Below, piece after piece: positions 18,529 to 27,961 of a stretch of 64,000 nt of DNA. The DNA is from Spirosoma aerolatum (GTDB lineage Bacteria > Bacteroidota > Bacteroidia > Cytophagales > Spirosomataceae): contig NZ_CP020104.1 in the NCBI RefSeq assembly GCF_002056795.1, forward strand, positions 5,713,501 to 5,777,500. Direction: 5' to 3'. Each line of letters starts with the position of its first letter. The stretch's first letter is position 1. A model generated the notes under the pieces. That model saw only the letters and a program-made list of their open reading frames with translations. It had not been told where the DNA came from and searched no databases. The translations under genes and the position numbers were made by a program.

Positions 18529-19509
18529 TTACTTCTTCACAAACTCACGATGATAAGCCGCCCGGTACAACTCTTCTTCGGGAAGGCTCTTGAAATAGTC
18601 GTAGGTGATGCGTAAACCCTCTGCCCGTGAGACTTTTGGCTCCCAGCCCAGAATCGCTTTTGCCTTGGTAATATCGGGCTGGCGCTGTTTCGGATCGTCC
18701 TTAGGCAGATCTTTAAAAATCAGTCGCTGATTGGTACCTGTTAGTTTAATGATTTCCTCACCGAATTCCTTGATGGTAATTTCAGATGGGTTTCCGATGT
18801 TGACTGGGTAGGCATAATCGCTCAGCAACAACCGATAAATTCCTTCGACCAGATCGTCAACGTAGCAGAATGAACGCGTCTGACTGCCATCACCAAACAC
18901 GGTCAGGTCTTCACCCCGTAGTGCCTGCCCGATAAACGCCGGCAACACCCGACCGTCGTTCAGACGCATACGCGGACCATAGGTATTGAAAATCCGAACG
19001 ATACGGGTTTCCACCCCATGGTAAGTATGATACGCCATGGTCATGGCTTCCTGAAACCGCTTTGCTTCGTCGTACACACCCCGAGGGCCCACAGGGTTAA
19101 CATTGCCCCAGTACTCTTCATTCTGAGGATGAACGGTTGGGTCGCCATACACTTCCGATGTAGACGCAATCAGCACCCGGGCATTTTTTACCCGCGCCAA
19201 TCCTAGACAGTTATGAATACCCAGCGATCCTACTTTCAGCGTTTGGATCGGGATTTTAAGGTAGTCGATCGGGCTGGCTGGCGAGGCAAAGTGCAGAATG
19301 TAGTCCAGTTGACCCGGCACATGGATGAATTTGGATACATCGTGGTGATAAAACTCGAAATTGGGCAGGTGGAATAAATGCTCAATGTTGCGGATGTCCC
19401 CAGTGATGAGGTTATCCATGGCAATCACATGATAGCCTTCCTTAATAAACCGATCGCAAAGGTGCGATCCGAGAAATCCGGCCCCGCCGGTGATCAGTAC
19501 ACGCTTCAT
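18529..19509 (-). CDS. uxs: UDP-glucuronate decarboxylase (UDP-xylose synthase)
   Basis: 326 residues from the ATG at 19509 ([16 protein letters not shown]). A frame extending to a TTG at 19587 adds 26 residues unlike the family and is rejected. Converts UDP-glucuronate to UDP-xylose with NAD in the cytosol. Motifs: GGAGFLGS (residues 8-15), [25 protein letters not shown] (catalytic Tyr/Lys), [23 protein letters not shown]. Its substrate is made by the neighbouring ugd product, so the two genes together provide UDP-xylose for polysaccharide or glycan synthesis. Confidence 0.93.
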   Translation of the reverse strand: MKRVLITGGAGFLGSHLCDRFIKEGYHVIAMDNLITGDIRNIEHLFHLPNFEFYHHDVSKFIHVPGQLDYILHFASPASPIDYLKIPIQTLKVGSLGIHNCLGLARVKNARVLIASTSEVYGDPTVHPQNEEYWGNVNPVGPRGVYDEAKRFQEAMTMAYHTYHGVETRIVRIFNTYGPRMRLNDGRVLPAFIGQALRGEDLTVFGDGSQTRSFCYVDDLVEGIYRLLLSDYAYPVNIGNPSEITIKEFGEEIIKLTGTNQRLIFKDLPKDDPKQRQPDITKAKAILGWEPKVSRAEGLRITYDYFKSLPEEELYRAAYHREFVKK

Positions 19510-19680
19510 TAAAGTCTGGTTTGTGAAATGAGTGGATAGACCCATACCTGTCGATTGCTCTACAGACATCGATTTACCTGCACACAACTACTTTAAACTC
19601 GTATTGTAAAAACTCAAAGAAAGTATAATTTAAATCTTCAGATTGATACCCAGCAATAGACGGATCAATCAAAGTTGGCA

Positions 19681-19688
19681 CAAAAATA
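19681..19688 (-). promoter_or_regulatory. Candidate -7 box for uxs
   Basis: CAAAAATA on the plus strand is TATTTTTG on the minus strand, matching TAnnTTTG. It lies 172 bp upstream of the uxs ATG, between ugd and uxs, which would allow separate transcription with a long leader. Confidence 0.3.
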
Positions 19689-19691
19689 GAA

Positions 19692-19735
19692 TACATCGCA
19701 TACGATTGAGTAAGAATACGACCGTATACGATGTA
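19692..19735 (-). terminator. Hairpin downstream of ugd
   Basis: Arms 19692-19704 and 19723-19735 pair over 13 bp with one mismatched position and an 18-nt loop. It starts 18 bp after the ugd stop on the minus strand, so it probably ends or attenuates the ugd transcript before uxs. Confidence 0.45.
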
Positions 19736-19753
19736 TAAATAGTTAAATAGCCG

Positions 19754-21085
19754 CTAAACTTTCTGTTCGACGGGTGCTAAGATCGGCTCACGACCTATGG
19801 AATAATAGGTGTAATTCTGTTCCCGAATCTGGTCAAGCTCATATACGTTCCGTCCGTCGAAAATGACTCGGTTTTTCAGCAGCAGATTCATCTTCTCGAA
19901 ATCGGGAGTACGGAACAGCGGCCATTCGGTAATAATCACCAGGGCATCGGCGTCGTCGAGGGCAGCGTATTGTGTGTGGGCATAGGTAACCGCATTGCCA
20001 ATCTGCTCACGAACATTATCCATGGCTTCAGGGTCGTACACCGTAACTTTTGCACCGGCATCCAGCAACGCCCGAATGTTATCCAGCGCGGGAGCCTCCC
20101 GGATATCGTCGGTATAGGGCTTAAACGCCAACCCCCAGACTGCAATGGTTTTGCCTTTTAAATCACCACCGAAGTGATTCAGGATAAGCGGCATTAGCTT
20201 CGTTTTCTGCTGATAGTTTACCTCCATAACCGATTTCAACACCTTGAAATCATAGTCGAAATCTTTAGCTGTTTTGGCTAGTGCCTGTACATCTTTAGGG
20301 AAGCAGCTACCTCCATAACCGATACCAGCAAACAGGAATCGCTTCCCAATCCGGCTGTCGGTACCGATGCCCCGACGAATGTCATCGACATTAGCACCCG
20401 CACGTTCGCACAGGTTCGCGATTTCGTTCATGAAGGTAATTTTCGTGGCCAGGAATGCGTTGGCAGCATATTTGGTCATTTCTGCCGATCGTTCGTCCAT
20501 AAAAATGACGGGGTTACCTTGGCGTACCAATGGCGCGTACAGCTTGTTCATGACCGCTTTTGCCCGCTCTGATTTGGTACCAATAACTACCCGATCGGGC
20601 TTCATAAAGTCTTCAACAGCCACCCCTTCCCGCAGGAATTCGGGGTTCGAAACGACATCAAAATCAACCTTGGCGTTATCAGCAATGTGGGCGTATACTT
20701 TCTCAGCCGTTCCGACCGGCACTGTACTCTTATCGACAATAACAGCATATTGGCTCAGAATCGGCCCTAAGTCGCTGGCTACTTTCAGAATATACTTCAG
20801 ATCGGCAGAACCGTCTTCGCCGGGTGGGGTTGGCAGGGCCAGGAAGATTACCTCAGCTCCTTTAATACCTTCCTCCAAATCAGTAGTGAACGACAGGCGC
20901 CCTTCTTCAACATTGCGGTGAAATAACGTTTCGAGGCCCGGCTCATAAATGGGGACAATCCCGTTATTTAGTTTCTCAACTTTTCTGCTATCGATGTCAA
21001 CACACGTAACCTGATTGCCGGTTTCAGCAAAACATGTTCCGGTAACAAGACCTACGTATCCGGTTCCTACAACTGCTAATTTCAT
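19754..21085 (-). CDS. ugd: UDP-glucose 6-dehydrogenase
   Basis: 443 residues. Oxidises UDP-glucose to UDP-glucuronate with two NAD. The N-terminal Rossmann motif GTGYVGLVTG is at 7-16. LALPTPPGEDGSAD, VDKSTVPVGTAEK, NPEFLREGVAVEDF and the catalytic cysteine in GYGGSCFPKD (about 260) are all present. The C-terminal domain has WGLAFKPYTDDIREAP. Length is typical. It feeds uxs, 244 bp downstream on the same strand. Confidence 0.96.
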   Translation of the reverse strand: MKLAVVGTGYVGLVTGTCFAETGNQVTCVDIDSRKVEKLNNGIVPIYEPGLETLFHRNVEEGRLSFTTDLEEGIKGAEVIFLALPTPPGEDGSADLKYILKVASDLGPILSQYAVIVDKSTVPVGTAEKVYAHIADNAKVDFDVVSNPEFLREGVAVEDFMKPDRVVIGTKSERAKAVMNKLYAPLVRQGNPVIFMDERSAEMTKYAANAFLATKITFMNEIANLCERAGANVDDIRRGIGTDSRIGKRFLFAGIGYGGSCFPKDVQALAKTAKDFDYDFKVLKSVMEVNYQQKTKLMPLILNHFGGDLKGKTIAVWGLAFKPYTDDIREAPALDNIRALLDAGAKVTVYDPEAMDNVREQIGNAVTYAHTQYAALDDADALVIITEWPLFRTPDFEKMNLLLKNRVIFDGRNVYELDQIREQNYTYYSIGREPILAPVEQKV

Positions 21086-21146
21086 AAATATAGTTAGCTA
21101 ATTTTTTTACAAGATTTTATAGACGTTTTGTTGATGTCCGTTGTCA

Positions 21147-21154
21147 CAAAAATA
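21147..21154 (-). promoter_or_regulatory. Candidate -7 box for ugd
   Basis: CAAAAATA on the plus strand (TATTTTTG on the minus) lies 62 bp upstream of the ugd ATG. The remaining AT-rich intergenic DNA up to 21448 shows no gene and no long repeat. Confidence 0.4.
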
Positions 21155-21448
21155 GGAGTTTTTCAATAACTCCCCCTACTATTTACCTAATAGTGATTAA
21201 TCGGCAAATTGGCTCACCAGAATAAATTACTTACCAAAGCCTCATTTCTTAAATTGTCAATATGACACTATAAAAATTTAAAAAGTATCTCTTAGTTTAT
21301 TAATACACATTTTAATATCTCTAAACACTTCAATAAAGCAAATAAATCGCCAATTGGTAACACATAGTACGATTCTAAAAAAAGCTTGGACTTGTACCAT
21401 ATTATCACTAAATTTCTACTTAATCGCTTCATCAGGCGGCTTTTTTTT

Positions 21449-22588
21449 ATGACAAACGAAATTGTAGAAAATCAAGAATTAATATCCCAATCTATCCGCG
21501 AACTGAGTGAACGACTTATTCGTCCTTACAGTCGTCAATGGGACGATGATCAGCATTTCCCATCCGATTTGTTCCGGCAATTGGGTGAACAGGGGCTTAT
21601 GGGAATGCTGGTACCCGTATCGTATGGAGGGTCAGGATTGGGCTATCGCGAATATGTAACGGCCATCGTTGAGCTGTCGCGGGTTGATGGAGCCGTTGGT
21701 TTGTCGATGGCTGCTCACAACTCGTTATGCACTAATCATATCCTGCTATTTGGTAACGAAGCCCAGAAACAGACCTACCTGCCCCGCCTGGCCACGGGTG
21801 AATGGTTGGGAGCCTGGGGACTAACCGAACCCAATACGGGTTCTGATGCGGCCAATATGCGCACAACGGCTACCCAAGATGGCGACTATTGGGTTTTGAA
21901 TGGGTCAAAAAACTTTATTACCCACGGAAAAAGCAGTGATGTAGCTGTGGTTATAGCCCGTACAGGCCCACCCAACACCCAGCACAATGCAACAGCCTTC
22001 ATTGTAGAGCGACGTACTACCGGTTTTTCGGGTGGCCGCAAAGAAGACAAGCTGGGGATGCGCGCTTCCGAAACCGCCGAAATGCTATTCCAGGATTGCC
22101 GCATTCCCGATAGTCAGCGTTTAGGGGAAGTAGGTGATGGGTTTGTTCAGTCATTAAAAGTATTGGATGGTGGTCGTATTTCAATAGCCGCCCTAAGTTT
22201 GGGCATTGCGATAGGTGCCTATGAAGCGGCTTTGGTTTATGCCAAGGAGCGGGAACAATTTGGGCAACCCATCGCCAATTTTCAGGGAATCAGTTTTAAA
22301 CTGGCCGATATGGCAACCGACATCGAAGCGGCTAAATTACTTACCTATCAGGCCGCGGACCTAAAAGATGCCGGTAGACCTGTCACAAAAGAATCGGCCA
22401 TGGCGAAGTTGTTTGCGTCAGAAACGGCTGTACGGGTAGCCAACGAAGCTGTACAGATCTTTGGTGGGTATGGTTATACCAAAGATTTTCCGGTTGAAAA
22501 ATTCTACCGGGACGCCAAACTATGTACCATCGGTGAAGGCACCAGCGAAATACAAAAAATAGTGATCTCGAGGCAGATTCTGAAATAG
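21449..22588 (+). CDS. Acyl-CoA dehydrogenase
   Basis: 379 residues from ATG 21449 (MTNEIVENQ); the longer frame from a TTG at 21386 adds residues outside the family. FAD enzyme that makes trans-2-enoyl-CoA from acyl-CoA in beta-oxidation or branched amino acid breakdown. Signature 1 is GAWGLTEPNTGSDAA; signature 2 is QIFGGYGYTKDFPVEKFYRD. The catalytic Glu lies in IGEGTSEIQ. Chain-length preference cannot be read from sequence. Its stop codon lies inside a perfect 72-bp palindrome. Confidence 0.93.
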   Translation: MTNEIVENQELISQSIRELSERLIRPYSRQWDDDQHFPSDLFRQLGEQGLMGMLVPVSYGGSGLGYREYVTAIVELSRVDGAVGLSMAAHNSLCTNHILLFGNEAQKQTYLPRLATGEWLGAWGLTEPNTGSDAANMRTTATQDGDYWVLNGSKNFITHGKSSDVAVVIARTGPPNTQHNATAFIVERRTTGFSGGRKEDKLGMRASETAEMLFQDCRIPDSQRLGEVGDGFVQSLKVLDGGRISIAALSLGIAIGAYEAALVYAKEREQFGQPIANFQGISFKLADMATDIEAAKLLTYQAADLKDAGRPVTKESAMAKLFASETAVRVANEAVQIFGGYGYTKDFPVEKFYRDAKLCTIGEGTSEIQKIVISRQILK

Positions 22589-22656
22589 ATAAAAGAAAAG
22601 AGCTGGATAGAGGTAGGGAATTCCCTACCTCTATCCAGCTCTTTTCTTTTATCTAT
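22585..22656. repeat. Perfect 72-bp palindrome with no loop
   Basis: Bases 22585-22620 and 22621-22656 are exact reverse complements (36 bp each) meeting at GGGAATTCCC. The left arm includes the stop codon of the acyl-CoA dehydrogenase (22586-22588). The right end is 8 bp from the stop of the convergent glsB-type gene. As RNA it would form one continuous hairpin; as DNA it could extrude a cruciform. Confidence 0.9.
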
Positions 22657-22663
22657 ATTCCAG

Positions 22664-22906
22664 CTATACTGTACTGCTCCGACCTTTTATAAGGGCAGCA
22701 ATACCCAGAATAATAACAGCGCCTACAAAGGCAGTCAGTATCTGCTCGACAATACCGCCATCGCGGCCAAAAATCCAACCGCCCACAAACCCTCCGGCTA
22801 TACCCAGCAGGATTTCAGCGAATAAGGAAAACGAAAACCGTCTGAACACGAGGTCGGCCAGCCAACCGGCTACGGCACCAACTAAAATTGACACTAAGAT
22901 TCCCAT
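22664..22906 (-). CDS. GlsB/YeaQ/YmgE-type stress membrane protein
   Basis: 80 residues with three hydrophobic helices and glycine-rich repeats: ILVGAVAGWLADLVF, LGIAGGFVGGWIFG, TAFVGAVIILGIAALI. This is the transglycosylase-associated protein family, usually induced by envelope or general stress. It ends a few bases from the long palindrome and converges with the acyl-CoA dehydrogenase. Confidence 0.88.
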   Translation of the reverse strand: MGILVSILVGAVAGWLADLVFRRFSFSLFAEILLGIAGGFVGGWIFGRDGGIVEQILTAFVGAVIILGIAALIKGRSSTV

Positions 22907-22950
22907 GACTTTTATCGTTGAGTGAACACTAGTAATTTGTAATAAAACAG

Positions 22951-23748
22951 CTATATAACTGTACCCGCAACGATTTGTTTATTTTTTATCCCTATTACGG
23001 CCAGCATCCGGCCAGTATTGCCGTTTTCGGCTCGATATGAGAAGTAATCACGGTTGTTGATCACGGTTGAAAAAGGCGAAATTTCAATCTGTGCTTCCGG
23101 AATCCCGAACTTGACTAACAGTTGCGCGTTGGCTTTTTTCAGATCGACAAAGTATTTCCCCGTTGTTTCATCCTGTCGTTTGCATGCTGGGTCAAACTGA
23201 TCGGCTACTTCCAGGCCGACTTCAAAAGAGCATTCATCAATGCAGGCGCCGATGTAGGCAAAACAATCAATGCTCCTGGTACCAAATTGTTGCTGCATGC
23301 AGGCCAGCGTTTTAGTTACGATTTGCCCGACTGTTCCACGCCAACCCGCATGAATAGCCGCTACGGCTTGCTGTTTAGCGTCGTAAATCAGGATAGGTAC
23401 ACAGTCGGCAACCGTAACGCCAACCAGTATTCCTGGCTTATTGGTAATGAGCGCATCATAACCTTCGTATCGGCCGGCTTCAAGGGCATACAACACCTCA
23501 GTACCATGTACCTGATATGAAGAAGCCAACTGGTCGGCGCTGGCACCGATTGCGGCAAAGAACCGACGTCGGTTTTCATCTACATTAACAGGCTGGTCAG
23601 CGGTGTTAATACCCAGATTGAGTGATGCAAATGGAGCCGGGCTAACGCCACCATGCCGGGTACTTTCTGCAGCAATTAGGTTTTTTACGTCGGCAAATAA
23701 GGCCGGAACGCGACAGGAAGCTTCGGAAGAAACCAGGGATAAGGCCAT
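22951..23748 (-). CDS. pgeF: Peptidoglycan editing factor PgeF (laccase-domain protein)
   Basis: 265 residues of the YfiH/DUF152 family. PgeF removes muropeptide precursors with wrong amino acids (L-Ser in place of L-Ala); the family also shows purine nucleoside and polyphenol activities in vitro. The zinc/active-site residues are in YQVHGTEV, TVADCVPIL and HAGWRGTVG, and the GACIDECSFEVG loop is present. RHGGVS near residue 32 is the usual N-terminal signature. It lies 44 bp upstream of the glsB-type gene on the same strand. Confidence 0.92.
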   Translation of the reverse strand: MALSLVSSEASCRVPALFADVKNLIAAESTRHGGVSPAPFASLNLGINTADQPVNVDENRRRFFAAIGASADQLASSYQVHGTEVLYALEAGRYEGYDALITNKPGILVGVTVADCVPILIYDAKQQAVAAIHAGWRGTVGQIVTKTLACMQQQFGTRSIDCFAYIGACIDECSFEVGLEVADQFDPACKRQDETTGKYFVDLKKANAQLLVKFGIPEAQIEISPFSTVINNRDYFSYRAENGNTGRMLAVIGIKNKQIVAGTVI

Positions 23749-23894
23749 ATACAGACAGATTACTCAACAAAGTTGCAAGCTAACCACCAGCAATCCAACT
23801 GAGCCGTTTGCTCAATCGACCCTATTTTCTAACCATTCATCCAATCAGAAAACCGCTCCAGTAGTTTGCATTACATAGTACCATCCACAGCCTA

Positions 23895-23902
23895 TATCTT
23901 TG
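23895..23902 (+). promoter_or_regulatory. Candidate -7 box for the small secreted protein gene
   Basis: TATCTTTG is an exact TAnnTTTG match 58 bp upstream of the ATG at 23961. A TTTG at 23865-23868 exists but the 26-bp spacing is longer than usual. Confidence 0.45.
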
Positions 23903-23960
23903 TTTCACCAATCGGGAAGATCCCGGCCTGCTTAGAACATAACATAAACAACATACTACA

Positions 23961-24359
23961 ATGAAAACGCTCGTCAAAACCTTCGCTTTAGCCCTTTCGC
24001 TGGGACTTGTTTCTACAATTGCCACGTTTGCCGAAACCAATCCGGGTACCAAAGCGGCTCATGCTGCTACCTTTAAAACCGGCATTTACACAACGGTCAG
24101 TGGTAAACTGAATATTGCGCTCGATAAAGAAAAAGGCGGCCCTGTGGATATTCGCCTGAAAAGTTCCGATGGCCGGGTTCTGTACAACTATCGCCTAGGT
24201 AAAAAAGAGGAAATTTACCGGACTCAATTAAATCTGAATGATCTGGAAGATGGTATTTATCAGCTGGAAGTGACTAATGGCGTAGAAACCACCACCCAGA
24301 CGGTCAAACTTTCAACCCACAAACCATCTATCGTGAACCGGGTCGTTGCGATACAATAA
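23961..24359 (+). CDS. Small secreted beta-sandwich-like protein (paralogue of 28284)
   Basis: 132 residues. Signal peptide about 1-25 (cleavage near TFAET). The mature part resembles a free-standing sorting/fibronectin-like fold: KLNIALDK, PVDIRLKSSDGRVLYNYRLGKKE, QLNLNDLEDGIYQLEVTNG, QTVKLST. It shares the pattern PVxxxLKxxxxxVLYxxxxGxKE..Y..xLNxxxLxDGxYxLE with the protein at 28284. Function is unknown; the layout recalls T9SS C-terminal domains without a cargo. Confidence 0.75.
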   Translation: MKTLVKTFALALSLGLVSTIATFAETNPGTKAAHAATFKTGIYTTVSGKLNIALDKEKGGPVDIRLKSSDGRVLYNYRLGKKEEIYRTQLNLNDLEDGIYQLEVTNGVETTTQTVKLSTHKPSIVNRVVAIQ

Positions 24360-24378
24360 CACTACAAATAGCCACCCA

Positions 24379-24437
24379 TCCTGTAAATAGCCAGCACCCG
24401 AAGGAATTAACCCTTCGGGTGCTGGCTATTTACAGGA
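24379..24437. repeat. Long perfect inverted repeat, 26-bp stem, 7-nt loop
   Basis: Arms 24379-24404 and 24412-24437 are exact reverse complements. It begins 19 bp after the secreted protein stop and lies before the convergent NmrA gene. Position suggests a bidirectional 3'-end structure. Confidence 0.85.
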
Positions 24438-24496
24438 GCCCTCTAACTACTAAATACGTTCAGCATGGATTCTGACATGCATGGCTAAAGCAGCAA

Positions 24497-25381
24497 TTAT
24501 TGGCTCTGATAAACCGTCGCAAACTCTGTTGCAAACGCTTCCAGCTTGACCTTTCCTAATGTTGGCTTATGCCGATTGTAATCTTCCAACAGAGCCCCAC
24601 TGTGTTGACTAGCCCCTAACTCAACAAAGCTCTCAATGATATGAGCTGGCAAGCCACGTTGTTCCATACCTTCCCGCATTTGTTCGCTGGTAAAAACCAG
24701 CCATTGCAAATCAAGCTTACCAATGGCAGTGCCCAGTATCTGAGCAATCTCACTGGCTGTCCGTTCATCACTTACCACGTAGCGGATGGTTTTACCCGTA
24801 GCGGGTTTCACCAACTCCTCAGCCGCGACGGCCGCAATATCGATGGGCGATACGAGTGCTATCCGATCATCGCCACCATAGTTTGCGCCCATTAGTCCAG
24901 CCTCTTTAATCATGTCGATAAAGCTGAACAAATTGTAGTAGAAATAACCCGCACGGAGATGGGTGACAGCCACGTCCGTCAGTTGATTGAACAATATTTC
25001 GGCATGATGTGCACCGAGAATAAAGCCCGTATCTTTAGTCAGATGGGCTCCATAACTGCTCAATAACACGACTCGCTTTACCCCCGTCTTCTGAATAGCC
25101 TGAACGTAGTGCTGGCTGATTCGGCGGTAATAGATTACCACATCCGTCTCGGCAAAGCTGGGCGGTACCATCGCAAATACAGCATCTGCACCCACCAACG
25201 TTGCTGTCAGAAAATCAACATCGTCCAGCGAGCCAATTGCAGCCGTTGCTCCCAGCGTCTCAATGGCTTCTTTCCTGTCGGGTTTACTACTGATCACGGT
25301 TACGGCATGGCCTTTCTGGACTAATTCTTCCGTGAGGGGTTTACCGATATGCCCCAGTGAACCGGTTATGACAACGTTCAT
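24497..25381 (-). CDS. NmrA-family NAD(P)-binding protein
   Basis: 294 residues, atypical short-chain dehydrogenase. The nucleotide motif ITGSLGHIGKPL is at 5-16, VISSKPD follows the second strand, and VVLLSSYGAH holds the position of the usual catalytic Ser. There is no YxxxK in the normal place, as in NmrA/quinone reductase-like (QorB) proteins that sense or use NADP. It lies downstream of an AraC regulator on the same strand with a 217-bp gap, so regulation by that protein is plausible. Confidence 0.85.
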   Translation of the reverse strand: MNVVITGSLGHIGKPLTEELVQKGHAVTVISSKPDRKEAIETLGATAAIGSLDDVDFLTATLVGADAVFAMVPPSFAETDVVIYYRRISQHYVQAIQKTGVKRVVLLSSYGAHLTKDTGFILGAHHAEILFNQLTDVAVTHLRAGYFYYNLFSFIDMIKEAGLMGANYGGDDRIALVSPIDIAAVAAEELVKPATGKTIRYVVSDERTASEIAQILGTAIGKLDLQWLVFTSEQMREGMEQRGLPAHIIESFVELGASQHSGALLEDYNRHKPTLGKVKLEAFATEFATVYQSQ

Positions 25382-25598
25382 CGTTTTTTCGTTTTTGTTT
25401 GCTACACAAAAGTCGAAATGCCTGATCGGTGTCTTGTAGCCGAATCCTGGGTTATTGTAGCCGTTTGTTAGCGTTCCTCTCAGCCGCTCACCTATTCTAA
25501 TCTTGTAGGGGTTTCACGTAGTGATACAATTCGGTGATTCCGAGACTTTTTTACCGCACCGGCGGCCTAGCGGTTCAACCTAAGTCACGTTGATCATA

Positions 25599-26525
25599 TC
25601 AATTGAACGACTGGCGAAATTCGAGTGGCGACAGAGCGGTTTTGTTCTTGAACAGTTTACTGAACGACTGCGAATGCTCGAACCCTAAGGTGAAGGCGAT
25701 TTCACTAACCGACAAATCCGTTGTCGACAGTTTTTCTTTGGCCTTTTCGATCAGTTTGTTGTGAATATGCTGCTGGGTACTCTGCCCGGTCAGCACTTTC
25801 AGTAGGGTACTCAGGTAATTGGGCGATACATTCAAGGCATCGGAAATTGACTGAACAGTGGGTAACCCCTTCGTAACCAACGCGTCGCTATTGAAATAGT
25901 CGGACAGCAGATGCTCCAGCCGATCGAGTAATTTATGATTCGTGATTTTCCGGGTAATGAACTGCCGATGATAAAACCGATCGGCATACGAAAGCAGGAG
26001 TTCGAGATGAGCAATGATGATCGACTGGCTGAACTGGTCCATGTTGGCATGATATTCCTGCTGAATGCTGTGCATGATACCGGCAATGATCGTTTCTTCT
26101 TTTTCCGACAAAAACAGTGCTTCATTAACTGAATAATCAAAGTACTCGTACTGCCTGATCGTTTTTGCCAGAGTAGTGTTCCATAAAAAGTCGGGATGAA
26201 TGAGCAACAGCAAGCCCGATTGGAGCCTGGTTCCAGTACCATCTTTACCCGCATCAATGCTAAAAACCTGACCGGGCGACATAAACGTCATCAGGCCTTC
26301 ATCAAAATCGTATTCCTGCTGCCCGTATTTCATTTTACCATTGAAGTTCCTTTTTAGGGCAATGGAATAAAAATCGAACACTAAACTGGTGGGCTCAAAT
26401 TCGTACAATTGCTTCAGTAGAGCCACATCAATCACACTGATCAACGGATGCTCAGGCTTGGGCAAGCCTCTGAACTGATGAAATTCAGCAATCGTTTTAA
26501 TCCGGCACAGTCCTATTTTTACCAT
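25599..26525 (-). CDS. AraC-family transcription regulator
   Basis: 308 residues. The N-terminal part (1-190) is a cupin-like effector domain. The C-terminal tandem helix-turn-helix (about 210-305) contains ISDALNVSPNYLSTLLKVLTG and SVSEIAFTLGFEHSQSFSKLFKNKT..SPLEFR. Bacteroidota proteins of this type often sit next to the oxidoreductase they control, here the NmrA-like gene. The effector is unknown. Upstream to 26722 no other feature was found. Confidence 0.9.
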   Translation of the reverse strand: MVKIGLCRIKTIAEFHQFRGLPKPEHPLISVIDVALLKQLYEFEPTSLVFDFYSIALKRNFNGKMKYGQQEYDFDEGLMTFMSPGQVFSIDAGKDGTGTRLQSGLLLLIHPDFLWNTTLAKTIRQYEYFDYSVNEALFLSEKEETIIAGIMHSIQQEYHANMDQFSQSIIIAHLELLLSYADRFYHRQFITRKITNHKLLDRLEHLLSDYFNSDALVTKGLPTVQSISDALNVSPNYLSTLLKVLTGQSTQQHIHNKLIEKAKEKLSTTDLSVSEIAFTLGFEHSQSFSKLFKNKTALSPLEFRQSFN

Positions 26526-26722
26526 AGCTCAATATACTGATTTCTGATCAATACCATTTACAAACACCTTGCTATAGATCGGTTACATCACAACGGTTGA
26601 TATTCATAAGAACCTATGCAAAGAAAAAGATTTTAGCAGCCAGTTCTGTATCCAAATCCTGACTTGTTGTAGCCGTTTCGTAGGTAAACACGTTTAGAAC
26701 ATTAACCAACAACCCCTATCAT

Positions 26723-27133
26723 TTATGCCGACCTAATCGGGGCTTTCTTAAATCGTCCCCAGGCTATAAAAGCCGCCAGACTGGCAAAAACGATATTGAC
26801 ACCAATAACCGAGACTTCTCCCCGTATAATGTGGAAGACACAGGCACACAGCATAAGCACAATGATGCCACTAGCCGCTATAGGCGTAAGAATGGGCCGA
26901 ATGCGCAGCCATGCAGGAAGAATTAGCCCCAGAGCACTCAATATATCAATGATGCCAGTCGCTTTTACCAGCATTGCCGGAATTTGCCCTGTCCACGGCC
27001 ACATCGCCGATAGTTTGTCGATGGGTTGAAACAGCTTCATCCAGGCTGCCCAGATAAAACTGACAGCTAGTAGGAGCTGGACAATCCAAAGGAAGATATG
27101 AATAACTTGCTGTGATTGTTTCGGTGTTACCAT
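26723..27133 (-). CDS. DoxX-family membrane protein
   Basis: 136 residues from the Met at 27133 (MVTPKQSQQ); starts at 27151 and 27202 are also in frame, but 27133 puts the first helix at the usual place. Four membrane helices: IFLWIVQLLLAVSFIWAAWMK, the GIIDILSALGLILP region, AASGIIVLMLCACVF and VNIVFASLAAFIAW. The motif WAAWMKLF is typical of DoxX/DoxD-like proteins, whose role is thought to be redox or thiol stress related. It diverges from an HxlR regulator, the normal arrangement for HxlR control. Confidence 0.85.
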   Translation of the reverse strand: MVTPKQSQQVIHIFLWIVQLLLAVSFIWAAWMKLFQPIDKLSAMWPWTGQIPAMLVKATGIIDILSALGLILPAWLRIRPILTPIAASGIIVLMLCACVFHIIRGEVSVIGVNIVFASLAAFIAWGRFKKAPIRSA

Positions 27134-27231
27134 TCTACAGAGATTTTGCATGAATGGAACAAAAGTATTTCTCCTTGCCTTCTGGCTGAAAGCGCTATCC
27201 AAATCGGCTGATACTAGCCATCAGGATAGTA

Positions 27232-27600
27232 ATGCAGGAACAGAAACTGTACAAACACATGCTAACTGGTGAAGGTTGCCCCAAATCGATACGTTCGATC
27301 AACGATGCGTTAGAGGCCGTAGAAGGCAAATGGAAGCTACTGATCTTATTCACACTATCCTCTGGCCCTAAACGGTTTACGCAATTGGCCAAAGAGGTAG
27401 CCGGGATTACAGACAAAACCCTGTCAAAGGAATTGAAAAGTTTAGAAGAGAATAAGCTCGTTAAACGGGATGTGTATGATACATTCCCACCCACGGTAGA
27501 ATACTCCATTACCGCCCACGGGCTATCGCTCGAAAACCTTATCGAGGCCCTTCATTACTGGGGAAAAGCCCACCGACGGGAAATTATTGGTAAAGAATAA
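27232..27600 (+). CDS. HxlR-family winged-helix regulator
   Basis: 122 residues. The family opening with a conserved Cys (GEGCPKSI, Cys16), then DALEAVEGKWKLLILFTLSSGPKRFTQLAKEVAGITDKTLSKELKSLEENKLVKR (winged helix) and VEYSITAHGLSLENLIEAL. In HypR and relatives the N-terminal Cys senses electrophiles or disulphide stress, so a redox role is possible. It probably controls the divergent DoxX gene. Confidence 0.92.
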   Translation: MQEQKLYKHMLTGEGCPKSIRSINDALEAVEGKWKLLILFTLSSGPKRFTQLAKEVAGITDKTLSKELKSLEENKLVKRDVYDTFPPTVEYSITAHGLSLENLIEALHYWGKAHRREIIGKE

Positions 27601-27818
27601 GGGCAGCCTTTACCCTGCCGCACTTGTGGCTTGCAAGGTACTTTGAGAGCGTCAACGCCAGCTTATACAACCAGAAAACCAAGTAGCTAATTCGTTATTT
27701 TTCAATAAAATCCACCGCTTAATCAATCTTTTCGCGGTGAATTTTCGTTATCTGTTTATACAGCCTTTCTACTGATCTGGCGGTTGGTGAGAAAGGTCTT
27801 ATCTTATGGGTAATTAAG

Positions 27819-27851
27819 AAATGCTGATTCTAGTTAGGGTCAGCATTTTTT
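27819..27851 (+). terminator. Rho-independent terminator
   Basis: AAATGCTGA (27819-27827) pairs with TCAGCATTT (27840-27848), 9 bp, 12-nt loop, followed by a T run. It is 220 bp after the HxlR stop, far for that gene, so it could end an unannotated small RNA. Confidence 0.6.
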
Positions 27852-27926
27852 GTTTATGGCACGTATCAGCCTAACATGTTGTCCCAAAAGTTCTCCTGAT
27901 GCCCGATTGGACAGGTGCTTACAGAA

Positions 27927-27961
27927 CAAACCCCTTACCAGAAAATCTGGTAAGGGGATTT
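27927..27961. terminator. 12-bp perfect hairpin with A/T flanks
   Basis: CCCCTTACCAGA (27931-27942) and TCTGGTAAGGGG (27946-27957) with an AAA loop; CAAA and TTTTG flank it, so it would work as a terminator on both strands. No gene end is nearby. Confidence 0.6.

Noticed and set aside
20367..20921. 184-codon plus-strand frame
   Set aside because: Antisense shadow of ugd.
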